A stretch of 27,713 nt of DNA from Macrocybe gigantea (lineage: Eukaryota; Basidiomycota; Agaricomycetes; Agaricales; Callistosporiaceae): NCBI GenBank assembly GCA_011319805.1, contig SJRY01000289.1, forward strand, positions 1 to 27,713. Direction: 5' to 3'. Numbering within the stretch: the first letter of the stretch is position 1; each line of letters opens with the position of its first letter. A program made the position numbers and the translations under genes. The notes under the pieces are model-generated. The model had not been told where the DNA came from and did not search any database. It saw only the letters and a program-made list of their open reading frames with translations. Below, piece after piece: positions 10,055 through 17,429 of this stretch.

Positions 10055-10678
10055 TGTTAAAACTAGGCACAGGGAACACTCTGGACGAGCCTTAGAACCT
10101 AGAAGTCCTGAGTGAGAACACTAGTAATTGAGTTATGTACAAGTACTTGCCTAGAAGTCCTGAGTGAGAACACTGGGGACTTCAAGGCGCTCTGTACTAC
10201 CTATATATACGTGTAGAAGGCTGTGTGCACAGCCTATGGCTGCACATTGCTGCAGGCACAGCTGTAGGCTGTGCACTGCTGCGGACACAGCCATTTACTG
10301 CGCATTACTGCGCACACAGCTTGTGCTGTGCATTGCTGCGGATGCAGCCACAGGCTGCGCATTGCTGCGCACACAGCTATAGGCTGTGTGCATTGCTAGG
10401 CGCATAGCCTGGGTCCTGTCCTATGCACAAGTCCGGACAGGAGGGGCATTTCTAACACATCCTTATCATGTGACCAGGTTACCACCCTAGTTACAGAAGG
10501 TCACATGACCGTGGTACTGCCTTAGAGTTGATTACCAACCTGAGTTACTAAGCACATGACTATAACTGATGATGGGTCACATGCCTATCCCTACTTTCAA
10601 GGTACAGGGAATGAGTGGGAATCAAACCCACAACCTTTCCAATGGCTGCACAGCCACTTCTCCAGTCTTTAGTGGCAA
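10055..10678 (-). repeat. Inverted Copia LTR copy
   Basis: The reverse complement of 11226-11849 over 624 bases each, with only one clear substitution seen (near 10511), so the two arms are very young relative to each other. The left end is a proper LTR terminus (TGTTAAAAC at 10055, joined to L2-B). The right end lacks the expected ...AACA: it reads GGCAATTAAACC, so the outer two LTR bases are changed. No 5-bp target duplication links 10050-10054 (GTTTC) to the right side, so this is not a simple solo LTR. Confidence 0.85.
10219..10396 (-). repeat. Same palindromic array in the inverted LTR
   Basis: An exact mirror of 11508-11685, upstream (on the minus strand) of the mirrored TATATATA at about 10202-10209. 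Small ORFs crossing it encode only Cys/Ala/His/Leu-rich repeats and are by-products of the array. Confidence 0.75.
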
Positions 10679-10706
10679 TTAAACCACTGGGCTACTGGGG
10701 CCTCCT
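10600..10706 (-). other. tRNA-like sequence (A and B boxes) spanning the LTR boundary
   Basis: On the minus strand, TAGCCCAGTGG (10684-10694) matches the Pol III A-box consensus TRGCNNAGYGG exactly. GGTTTGATTCC (10618-10628) fits the B box, and it sits in a perfect T-arm, GTGGG-TTTGATT-CCCAC. Between them is a GCCACT...AGTGGC hairpin. The B box and T-arm are part of the LTR, but the A box lies just outside it. The inter-box spacing (about 55 bases) suits a tRNA with an insert, or a tRNA-derived SINE head. It is not a normal tRNA gene: no clean acceptor and anticodon stems can be drawn. Confidence 0.6.
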
Positions 10707-11007
10707 CACACTTCAGATTCAACTTAAGTAGTTACCTGGGTGTATTATCCCAGGGACCACTGACAGAGGAGTTAGGTCTCTCGAGCCGAGGACTAGAGAC
10801 TATCCAGCCTTACTATGGCCCAGCGGTGTCAGGGATGCGACCCCCAGTCCTGCCTTCCTGTCCCCTGGCAGATAGTTCACAGATGCATCACATGCGCAGA
10901 TCCCCATCTGTCTAAGGTCTCTGTCTTGCCACGTGCCTGCCAGACTGGCATCCAATATTACAGCAAGGTTACCCTTACTGAACGAGTCTGGATCTACTTC
11001 CACCAAC
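10707..11007 (-). repeat. Repeat block R1 (second copy within element D)
   Basis: About 300 bases whose reverse complement matches 15437-15766 in element D, including GACACCGCTGGGCC, CTCGAGAGACCTAACTCC, GGGATAATACACCCAGG and CTTAAGTTGAAT. The D copy has an extra 35 or so bases near 15471-15506. No coding frame or known domain was found. It probably belongs to a dispersed non-coding retroelement. The remaining bases 11008-11031 are unassigned. Confidence 0.65.
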
Positions 11008-11031
11008 TTAAGCAGGTGACGTACCATCACA

Positions 11032-11223
11032 CCTTTGTCTGCAATGCCCATTTGTCAATAAGTGTAAACAATCCTCCTCATCGTCGTCTTCGTTCTACAC
11101 TGGCATCAACTGGGCTGATCATGTATTGAGTTGCAAACCCGAGTTCCAAACACTCTTGAGCACTTCTATTTCTTATATTGCAAAAATCAGCTGAAAATCA
11201 ACCAATCTACTAGAGGTTTTTGA
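11032..11223 (+). mobile_element. L2 LINE 5' leader, interrupted at its ORF1 start codon by Copia
   Basis: Matches 4870-5058 of the fusion element (GCAATGCCCATTTGT, CGAGTTCCAAACACTCTTGAG, AAAATCAGCTGAAAATCAAC) up to the base before the ORF1 ATG. The Copia LTR (TGTTGCC) begins exactly where ATGAGCGACG should be, so the A of the former ATG remains and TG comes from the LTR. The rest of this L2 copy is not in the window. Confidence 0.8.
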
Positions 11224-11507
11224 TGTTGCCACTAAAGACTGGAGAAGTGGCTGTGCAGCCATTGGAAAGGTTGTGGGTTTGATTCCCACTCATTCCCTGT
11301 ACCTTGAAAGTAGGGATAGGCATGTGACCCATCATCAGTTATAGTCATGTGCTTAGTAACTCAGGTTGGTAATCAACTCTAAGGCAGTACCATGGTCATG
11401 TGACCTTCTGTAACTAGGGTGGTAACCTGGTCACATGATAAGGATGTGTTAGAAATGCCCCTCCTGTCCGGACTTGTGCATAGGACAGGACCCAGGCTAT
11501 GCGCCTA

Positions 11508-11685
11508 GCAATGCACACAGCCTATAGCTGTGTGCGCAGCAATGCGCAGCCTGTGGCTGCATCCGCAGCAATGCACAGCACAAGCTGTGTGCGCAGTAAT
11601 GCGCAGTAAATGGCTGTGTCCGCAGCAGTGCACAGCCTACAGCTGTGCCTGCAGCAATGTGCAGCCATAGGCTGTGCACACAGCC
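11508..11685 (+). repeat. Six-unit palindromic tandem array in the LTR
   Basis: Six degenerate units of 28-31 bases, each beginning GCAATGC-like and containing an inverted CACAGC...GCTGTG pair, with CGCA-type spacers. It lies directly upstream of the TATA box and so would be in U3. It may act as a repeated protein-binding or cruciform-forming element; no specific binder can be named. Confidence 0.75.
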
Positions 11686-11694
11686 TTCTACACG

Positions 11695-11702
11695 TATATA
11701 TA
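11695..11702 (+). promoter_or_regulatory. TATA box of the Copia LTR
   Basis: TATATATA, followed about 30 bases downstream by the paired 25-base direct repeats. Transcription of the Copia RNA probably begins near 11725-11735. The exact start cannot be read from sequence. Confidence 0.65.
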
Positions 11703-11849
11703 GGTAGTACAGAGCGCCTTGAAGTCCCCAGTGTTCTCACTCAGGACTTCTAGGCAAGTACTTGTACATAACTCAATTACTAGTGTTCTCACTCAGGACT
11801 TCTAGGTTCTAAGGCTCGTCCAGAGTGTTCCCTGTGCCTAGTTTTAACA

Positions 11850-11861
11850 GGTTATGGGCCC
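11850..11861 (+). promoter_or_regulatory. Primer binding site for the internal part of initiator tRNA-Met
   Basis: GGTTATGGGCCC begins immediately after the LTR. It is complementary to GGGCCCATAACC, the anticodon arm of eukaryotic initiator tRNA-Met, rather than to a tRNA 3' end. Drosophila copia is known to use a 5' half fragment of that tRNA as primer, and the same mechanism is inferred here. Confidence 0.75.
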
Positions 11862-12341
11862 CGGCCTCTAACAGCCTTATCAGACATACACCAAGAGTCC
11901 GGATTTCCTTCCATCTTTCCCCTTCCTTGACTGTACTAGCCTGGAGTTCACTGTCCTTATAGGGTGTGTGTCTAAGTTTAGTAGATAGGAGCACCAACTG
12001 TTGGGACTGGTCTTCATTTGAAGCAGTCTTTACTCCACCAGTAGAAAACCAGGTAGTCATTTCTGTGACTCTGGGGTTAGGCCTTTGTACTGACAACTGG
12101 GTGCTCAGTAGATAGCCTTTTTACTTTACTTAAGTAGACCAAGGGCATTTTCAGTAGCTAGACCTTTCTTGACACACACTCTCCTGAGGGCAAGGCCAGT
12201 AGCACAGTCTCTCTCTCTGTTGTGGAACCCTGCCCAAGCAAGAGGATTGTGGTTGTATTCCCAACCTCCCATCATTCCATTCCATTCCATCTCCTTGCCT
12301 CTATCCCTTTGCCATCTCCCTGCTCCTAGCCTCCTGCCATC
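11862..12341 (+). other. Copia untranslated leader
   Basis: 480 bases with no credible ORF. The last 100 bases are pyrimidine-rich and include a short ATTCC repeat (about 12272-12290) just before the start codon at 12342. A packaging or dimerisation signal would be expected here, but none can be identified by eye. Confidence 0.6.
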
Positions 12342-14162
12342 ATGTCCTCCTCTACCTCCATGCCTTCATTTACCAAACTCAACTCCACCAACTATCCTAC
12401 TTGGTCTGGAGAAATGGAGGCTTGGCTCAGAGCCTGTGGCCTTTGGAGGATTGTCTCTGGTTCAAATCCAAGACCAGTAGACTCCACTTCTGCTGAAGCA
12501 TGGGACCTAAAGTCAGACAAAGCAGCTGGCCAGCTCTATCTTATGGTGGAGCAGGAACAGAGAATTCATTTCCATGGGATTAAAGATGATCCTGTGAAGA
12601 TGTGGGCTGCTTTGGAAAAGGGCCATCTTCAAAAGAAGCCTAGCTCCAGGTTCAATGCATATGATGATCTCTTCTCAATCAGGAAGAAGGAGGATGAAAC
12701 TCTGCAATCCCTTATGAACAGAGTTGAGGACTGTCTGGTCAAAATCCAAAATCTTCGCCCAGCAGACTTCACTCTATCTAGCCTGGATAGTGAACTTGCT
12801 TCCATGGCCTTGATCAGAGCTCTTCCTGAGGAGTACAACTCTTTTGTCTCCTCCCTTCTTCTTCATGACAAGCTTGACAAAGACACTATCAAACAAGCCT
12901 TTGTCACTGAAGAGATTCAAAGGGCTGGAAGATCTGCTGATGCTGCAGAATCTGCCTTAAAGGCTACCACTTCCTCCCATTCCTCCAATTCATCTAAACA
13001 GAAGAACTCAAACTCCAATACATCACAGAAAAAGGACAAAACATGCGGATTCTGTGGTCTTGATCACTTCTGGAGGAATTGCCAACTTTACAAGGAGGCT
13101 CAAAAGGTGGCTAGGCAAAAGACTAAAGGGCAGGAGCAAGCCAACAAGGCTACAGAGTCCGAAGTAACCGAATTTGCAGGCAATGCAAGTGCCAAACTCT
13201 CTTATCCACTCCAACTGGATGCTGACTTTGATTGGATCGCAGACACAGGGGCCACTTCTCATATGACCCCTCATAAACACTGGGTCAGAAACTATACCCC
13301 TCTCAAGATTCCAATCAAGTTGGCAGATAGTTCTATTATTTATTCAGCTGGAGTTGGGACTGTGATTTTCAATCCAGTCATTAGAGGCAAACCAGCCCAA
13401 TCTGTAGAGTTTACCAGGGTTTTGCATGTGCCAGAACTCCGAAACAATCTATTGTCCTGTCTATATCTTTCCAAACACAAAGCTTTCAGAATTGTCATTG
13501 ATGATTCCTGCATAGACTTTCATTCCAAATCGCTCAACAGGACACTGTTCTCTGCTCATATCACTCCCAACAACACTGCTCAGTTGGATGGAGTAACAGA
13601 GGCAATTTCGGAGTTTGCAAACCTAGCTAGCACACTTCCTTTGGACCTTAGCTTGTGGCATAGGAGATTGGCTCATTTCAGTTATGACACTGTCAAACTC
13701 ATGGCCAAGGATAACTTGGTAACTGGATTGGATCTCAAAACCTCGGACAAGCCAGACCCCATCTGTGAACCATGTCTTGCAGGCAAAATGTCTTCAAACC
13801 CATTCCCCTCCTCAGACAGTCATGCTTCTCAACCCCTAGAACTCGTCCATTCTGATCTTTATGGCCCTCTTCCTGTTAAATCCCACTCTGGATTCAAGTA
13901 TTGGGTTACTTTCATTGATGATTGTACCAGATTCAGAGTGGTGATACCTCTTAAACAGAAGAGTGATGCATTTGATGCTTTTAGACAGTTTAAGGCCTAT
14001 GCTGAAAACCAACTTGGCTTAAAGATCAAAGCTTTACAGGATGACAAGGGTGGAGAGTACATGTCCAATGCCTTTATCAAATTCACCAATGATTGTGGCA
14101 TTATCCAGAGACATACTGTCAGGAATAGGCCTCAACAGAATGGAGTTGCAGAAAGAGGAGTT
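12342..14162 (+). pseudogene. Copia Gag-protease-integrase polyprotein, truncated by a LINE
   Basis: The frame starts MSSSTSMPSF; 607 codons belong to Copia before L1-B sequence adds about ten foreign residues and a stop at 14192. Gag (UBN2-like, about 1-200) is followed by a CCHC knuckle at 235-247 (CGFCGLDHFWRNC, spacing CX2CX3HX4C, one residue shorter than usual). The aspartic protease active site DTGA starts at D301. The integrase zinc domain has H440, H445, C475 and C478. The integrase catalytic triad is D505 (HSDLYGP), D568 (DKGGEY) and E604 (NGVAERG), giving DDX35E. The insertion follows two residues after E604, so the integrase tail, reverse transcriptase and RNase H are lost. All active-site residues upstream are intact. 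Confidence 0.93.
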
Positions 14163-14358
14163 CGCTTCTCTTTCCACAACCCCCACTTGTAAACAACTGT
14201 AAACAACTCTCACAAATTGCACTCCTCGTTCTACGGCGACAACACTTGGGATGATCTTTGATCAGGTTGTAGATCCGGATACCCACATCCTTGAGCACTC
14301 CCCGTTCTTAAAATCGCGAAAATCGGCTGAAAATCCACCAATTTATTAGAGTTTTTCA
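14163..14358 (+). promoter_or_regulatory. L1-B 5' leader
   Basis: 196 bases, the same length as in L1-A, with the same paired GAAAATC words before the ATG. It abuts Copia sequence directly, which makes this the best-defined L1 5' end in the window and indicates a full-length 5' insertion. Confidence 0.6.
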
Positions 14359-14953
14359 ATGAGCGACGATCCGCTCAACATTGTTGGCGGCGGTGGGCCT
14401 CCACCGCTAAATCCGCACCCTGGGCGGACCCCCTCAGGCCCCTCTCAACCCCCCGCTCCTTCCCCCTCGGAGGACAGGAGCCTTCTCTTCCAAAGCGGCG
14501 ACGGTCTAATGGATACCGATGACGCTGGCCCCTCGAATCGGACTGGGTCTACTGAACCCCCCGTTCCTCCATCTCCGTCGATGCTGTCCACGGAGGCAGC
14601 TTATAATGACAATTCTATCGGTATTGCGATCTTTCCTGAAGGGCATCGGTTCCTTCACGGTGAAGCGAAGGCCGCCACCGAATCCCTCGCCGCCCTTAAG
14701 GATTGGATCCTCAAGGTCGGCAAAGCATCTGTCTCCATCCCGGCGGGCTACCAATATGCCATCGCTGAGGGTATTGTGGCCTTGGTCGCTACTGCTGGCG
14801 ATGTTAACATGTTCTCCGTCCCTACTCTTCAGGGACCTCAGCATGAACTCGGAGCGCGCTTGCAGAGTATTGTGAATGCGCACCTTCCCTCGCGCGGGAA
14901 ATCAACTCGCTTTGCCGATCCCGCCACTCACCACTCCCCCTCTGGTACAGTGC

Positions 14954-14968
14954 GACCGGAGGACTCAC
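14954..14968 (+). repeat. Left target-site duplication of element D
   Basis: GACCGGAGGACTCAC, identical to 17415-17429. It is part of the L1-B ORF1 coding sequence (RPEDS region). Confidence 0.92.
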
Positions 14969-15060
14969 ACTGGGCTGGTTGGCATAGCGGTAAACGCGAG
15001 TCAGGTAGTCCTGTGGCTGTGGCAAGCCACGAAGCCGCGGGTTCTAGTCCTGGAGGTAGC
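14969..15060 (+). other. tRNA-derived Pol III type head of element D
   Basis: TGGCATAGCGG (14980-14990) matches the A-box consensus TRGCNNAGYGG exactly. GGTTCTAGTCC (15040-15050) fits the B box except for one position. The spacing of about 50 bases is normal for a tRNA promoter. A T-arm-like CGGG-TTCTAGT-CCTG can be drawn. It begins directly after the target duplication, as expected of a SINE head. The next 1.1 kb contains no run of four T, the usual Pol III stop, though that alone is weak evidence. Confidence 0.65.
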
Positions 15061-15099
15061 ATCTTTAGGTTTGCATTCGGAAGTGTCCGGAGCTGGTTC

Positions 15100-15280
15100 C
15101 ACGTGACGCGGGCAGGAAGTATCACGACCCTGTGACAGTTGTTCCCACGAGGGAGGTGACTTGGTCATGTGACTAAGCAGCTGGCACGTGACGTAAGCTG
15201 GATTATGCATCACACATGTGACTTACCCCACTATGTGGGTCAAGTGTCACATGACCCTAACTCACGTGCAAGCACGTGAT
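15100..15280. promoter_or_regulatory. Cluster of RTCACRTG (Cbf1/CDEI-like) sites
   Basis: Six exact matches on either strand in 181 bases: CACGTGAC at 15100 and 15185, CATGTGAC at 15166 and 15215, GTCACATG at 15246, CACGTGAT at 15273; a near match CTCACGTG lies at 15261. RTCACRTG is the known target of the fungal bHLH factor Cbf1. Binding here is inferred. Confidence 0.55.
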
Positions 15281-15436
15281 CCCCGATCTAAAAGTGTAGG
15301 GGCCGAAAGGATAAGGGATTATACCGGGAATTGGGCTGATAACCACCCGATGGCGTTTGAGCCAACAGGGCACCCGGTACCATGTGAGCTGCCTGAAGTA
15401 GGGGTCCACGGAGGTTAGTCATGGCGCAGTACGCTT

Positions 15437-15766
15437 TGGCGGAAGTAGATCCAGACCCGTTCAGCTAAGGGCTTCCCCTGTGGAAACCTGTCATGGGAGG
15501 ACCATGGACCTTGCTGTGATATCAGAGGCCAGTCTGGCAGGCACATGGCAAGACAGAGACCTTGGACAGATGGGGATCCGTGCCCTAAGGGGCATCAGCG
15601 AACCATCTGCCAGAGGACGGGAAGGCAGGACTGGGGGTCGCGCCCCAGACACCGCTGGGCCGTAGCAAGGCTGGACAGTCTCCAGTCCTTGGCTCGAGAG
15701 ACCTAACTCCTCTGTCGGTGGCCCTGGGATAATACACCCAGGTTGCTGCTTAAGTTGAATCCGAAG
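15437..15766 (+). repeat. Repeat block R1 inside element D
   Basis: Matches the reverse complement of 10712-11007, with about 35 extra bases near its left end. It is non-coding. Finding it in two unrelated contexts indicates a dispersed sequence that element D captured or from which D was built. Confidence 0.65.
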
Positions 15767-15843
15767 TGCGAACTCCTGGGTTCCGTGGGACTCTGGGGAC
15801 CCCAGTGTGTAGGTGAAAGTCCATGCCGACCTACTTGGCAGGC

Positions 15844-16126
15844 TTAAACGGTTCCCCTTGGCGTGGATGGCCTTGGGGTGCAAGTGTCGGACAAAAAGCC
15901 TTAATCCGGCAGACCGCAGCTGAGTAAGACGGTACCATCCCTGAGTCCACACCCAATTTGGGGAGGCCTTGGCCATTGGCAAGGGGGGTCCGCAGACCAA
16001 ATAGGGAGGGCATAAGCCCGACGGATGCACACTGGACCCACATAAGGAGTCCTAGGTTAAGGGTTCCCCTGGGCGTGGATGGCCCTGGGGTGAAAGTGCT
16101 GGACAATAGCCTTAATCTGGCAGACC
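15844..16126 (+). repeat. Imperfect direct repeat in element D
   Basis: Two copies of about 70 bases, 15844-15914 and 16057-16126, sharing GCGTGGATGGCC, GGGGTG and AGCCTTAATC, and separated by about 140 bases. No function is recognised. Bases 15767-15843, 15915-16056 and 16127-16162 hold nothing identifiable. Confidence 0.65.
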
Positions 16127-16162
16127 CACCTAGGTAGCAGCCTCCCCGCAAGGGGGGGGCTA

Positions 16163-17022
16163 AACTTCGTGTGAAAGCAGAAGTGCCACTTAAGCAGTCT
16201 GTGTCAGCTTCGCGTGTTTATCGCGAGGGCAGGCTAGTCTCCGAGATTCGTCAGCCAGTTGGTAAATCAACGAGCGACGATGCTGAGCTTATTGGGTTGC
16301 GAATGGCAATCCAAAAGGCTATCACCCAAGACGGAGTTAATTCTGTCGTGTGCTTTTTGGATTCGATGAATGCAATTAATCGCATCATCGATTGCAATTC
16401 CCACTCTGTGCAGTCGCACTCTATTGCACTTTGTACATCACTGGAAGCTTGGCTCTCTGAGTCCGAGCAGCGCCGGATTGAATTCTGGCACGTCCCTTCC
16501 AAATGGAAGTGGGCAATACAAGTCGAGGCTCACGAGTTTGCCCGGAGCCTGGATGTTCCCCTAGGACTTCGTCCCCTCTATACCACCGATGGCCTTCGAA
16601 AGGAGGCTGACGATGATATGCATAGCACTTGGTTCCAGAATTCTGGGAACAAGAAATACATTGGTGCTTCCACATTTCGTTTTCACGAAGCAGGAAAGCC
16701 AAACTCCTATGAACGCCCCTCTCGGAAGAGAATGGGCTTCATGAAGTTAGTAACAGACAACGAGCTTTATGCTCGCTGTTCACGTCTCGCATGCAGCCAT
16801 GCTCTGATCAATGCGTATCGGGCACGGTTTAATTTTGTCGATAGCGATTTATGCTCTTGCAGGCGAGGGGCTGAGGACTCCATCCACGTCATGACTCAGT
16901 GCCGTAACTGGCACAGGCCAACTGAATGCCAGTTTGATGCCTTTGTGCGTCACTGGTTCATTAAGTACTTGACAGCTAATAAGGCTGCAGGTGCTTTCAC
17001 TCCGGATCCAGGCGGCGGGTGA
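16163..17022 (+). pseudogene. L1 ORF2 3' fragment in element D (RNase H and C-terminal finger)
   Basis: An open frame (283 codons from the Met at 16171) equal to the end of L1 ORF2. The junction with unrelated sequence, near 16163, falls just after the first RNase H Asp (SSDGS in L1-C), which is therefore missing. Still visible (numbering from the Met) are E39 (DAELIGL), D64 (FLDSMNAI) and H121 (QVEAHEFA) at the fourth active-site position. The tail WFQNSGNKKYIGASTFRFH leads to a finger CSCRRGAEDSIHVMTQC and the end PDPGGG then TGA. No start context or upstream RT exists, so it is unlikely to make an active enzyme. It is probably retained because it adjoins the 3' UTR. Confidence 0.85.
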
Positions 17023-17414
17023 CTACCGTTCTGTAGCGGAGATCGTCCGGGGTAACCCGGACAATCTGGAAACAGTCAGGTCAGTGACCGAAGCACTGAC
17101 CAAGCGTTATGCGAACTGCAAACTCTGCAACAGTATCGTTATAGGTCCTCTTGGACCTTTTACGTGGAATTGACCACAACCGGCCCTCTGGGGCTGGGGG
17201 ACGGTGCTCGAGCAAGTGAGTACGCGCAAGCTCGAGCCATATGGTTCGAGCGCGGGCACGAGAGAACAGGGCAGTGCAGCCCTCCATGTAGCTCCCTTCA
17301 GTCTGTTTTTCTCGGACTAGTCGTATTTATCGTAGATACCTTGGTGTATTTACAAGCGGACTGCCACCGTGCTCCGCTATATAAATTGTTGAATTAAAAA
17401 AAAAAAAAAAAAAA
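17023..17414 (+). promoter_or_regulatory. L1 3' UTR of element D with hairpins and poly(A)
   Basis: Hairpins in order: GTCCGGG-GTAA-CCCGGAC (17045-17062, GNRA loop), GTCAGTG-ACCGAAG-CACTGAC (17080-17100), GGTCC-TCTT-GGACC (17144-17157), GTGG-AATTGA-CCAC (17164-17177) and GGCCC-TCTG-GGGCT (17182-17195), then GGGGGA. The end is TATATAAATTGTTGAATT plus 19 A (17396-17414). The last two hairpins are the L1 version of the L2 module. Confidence 0.65.
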
Positions 17415-17429
17415 GACCGGAGGACTCAC
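17415..17429 (+). repeat. Right target-site duplication of element D
   Basis: GACCGGAGGACTCAC directly after the poly(A), identical to 14954-14968. L1-B ORF1 sequence resumes behind it in register. Confidence 0.92.

Larger units (their letters stand above)
11224..11849 (+). repeat. Copia 5' LTR
   Basis: 626 bases starting TGTT and ending AACA, i.e. TG...CA ends with a 4-base terminal inverted repeat. It contains Cbf1-like GTCACATG-type sites, an array of palindromic 28-31-base units, a TATA box, and a 25-base perfect direct repeat (11730-11754 and 11782-11806) just downstream of the TATA. The first 100 bases or so contain the T-arm and B-box half of a tRNA-like sequence. Confidence 0.88.
11224..14162 (+). 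mobile_element. Ty1/Copia LTR retrotransposon, 5' part, cut by LINE L1-B
   Basis: A 5' LTR (11224-11849), primer site (11850-11861), leader (11862-12341), and one frame encoding Gag, protease and the start of integrase in Copia order. L1-B enters at about 14162, so reverse transcriptase, RNase H and the 3' LTR are displaced beyond the window. The frame is undamaged up to that point and codon use looks unlike the decayed LINEs, which suggests a fairly young insertion. Confidence 0.92.
14969..17414 (+). mobile_element. Element D: tRNA-headed, LINE-tailed chimeric retroelement
   Basis: 2446 bases bounded by a perfect 15-base target duplication and ending in 19 A, so it was inserted as one unit by LINE-type target-primed reverse transcription. 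Order: tRNA-like head with A and B boxes (14969-15060), a region rich in CACGTG-type sites (15100-15280), repeat block R1 (15437-15766), an imperfect direct repeat (15844-16126), then from about 16163 the 3' end of an L1 LINE (RNase H, tail, 3' UTR, poly(A)). It lacks reverse transcriptase and endonuclease, so it is non-autonomous. The form resembles a very long SINE, or a chimera made by template switching from L1 RNA to another RNA. Confidence 0.88.

Noticed and set aside
10164..10407. Small ORFs encoding Cys/Ala/His/Leu-rich proteins in the LTR (also 11497-11740)
   Set aside because: They are translations of the palindromic tandem array, present identically in both LTRs, with no coding signature.
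10055..10678. Simple solo LTR
   Set aside because: One terminus is altered and no 5-bp target duplication flanks it.
11508..11685. Regular 28-31-base repeats resembling a CRISPR array
   Set aside because: Units are degenerate, contiguous palindromes inside a eukaryotic LTR, with no distinct spacers and no cas genes.
14163..14192. Genuine C-terminus of the Copia ORF
   Set aside because: The last ten codons are LINE L1-B leader sequence read through by chance to a stop.
14969..15060. A functional tRNA gene
   Set aside because: A and B boxes are good, but acceptor and anticodon stems cannot be paired convincingly and it lies at the head of a retroposed unit.
15491..16151. ORFs of 106-179 codons on the minus strand of element D
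   Set aside because: No recognisable domains; they overlap non-coding repeat R1 and the direct repeats and oppose the element's orientation.
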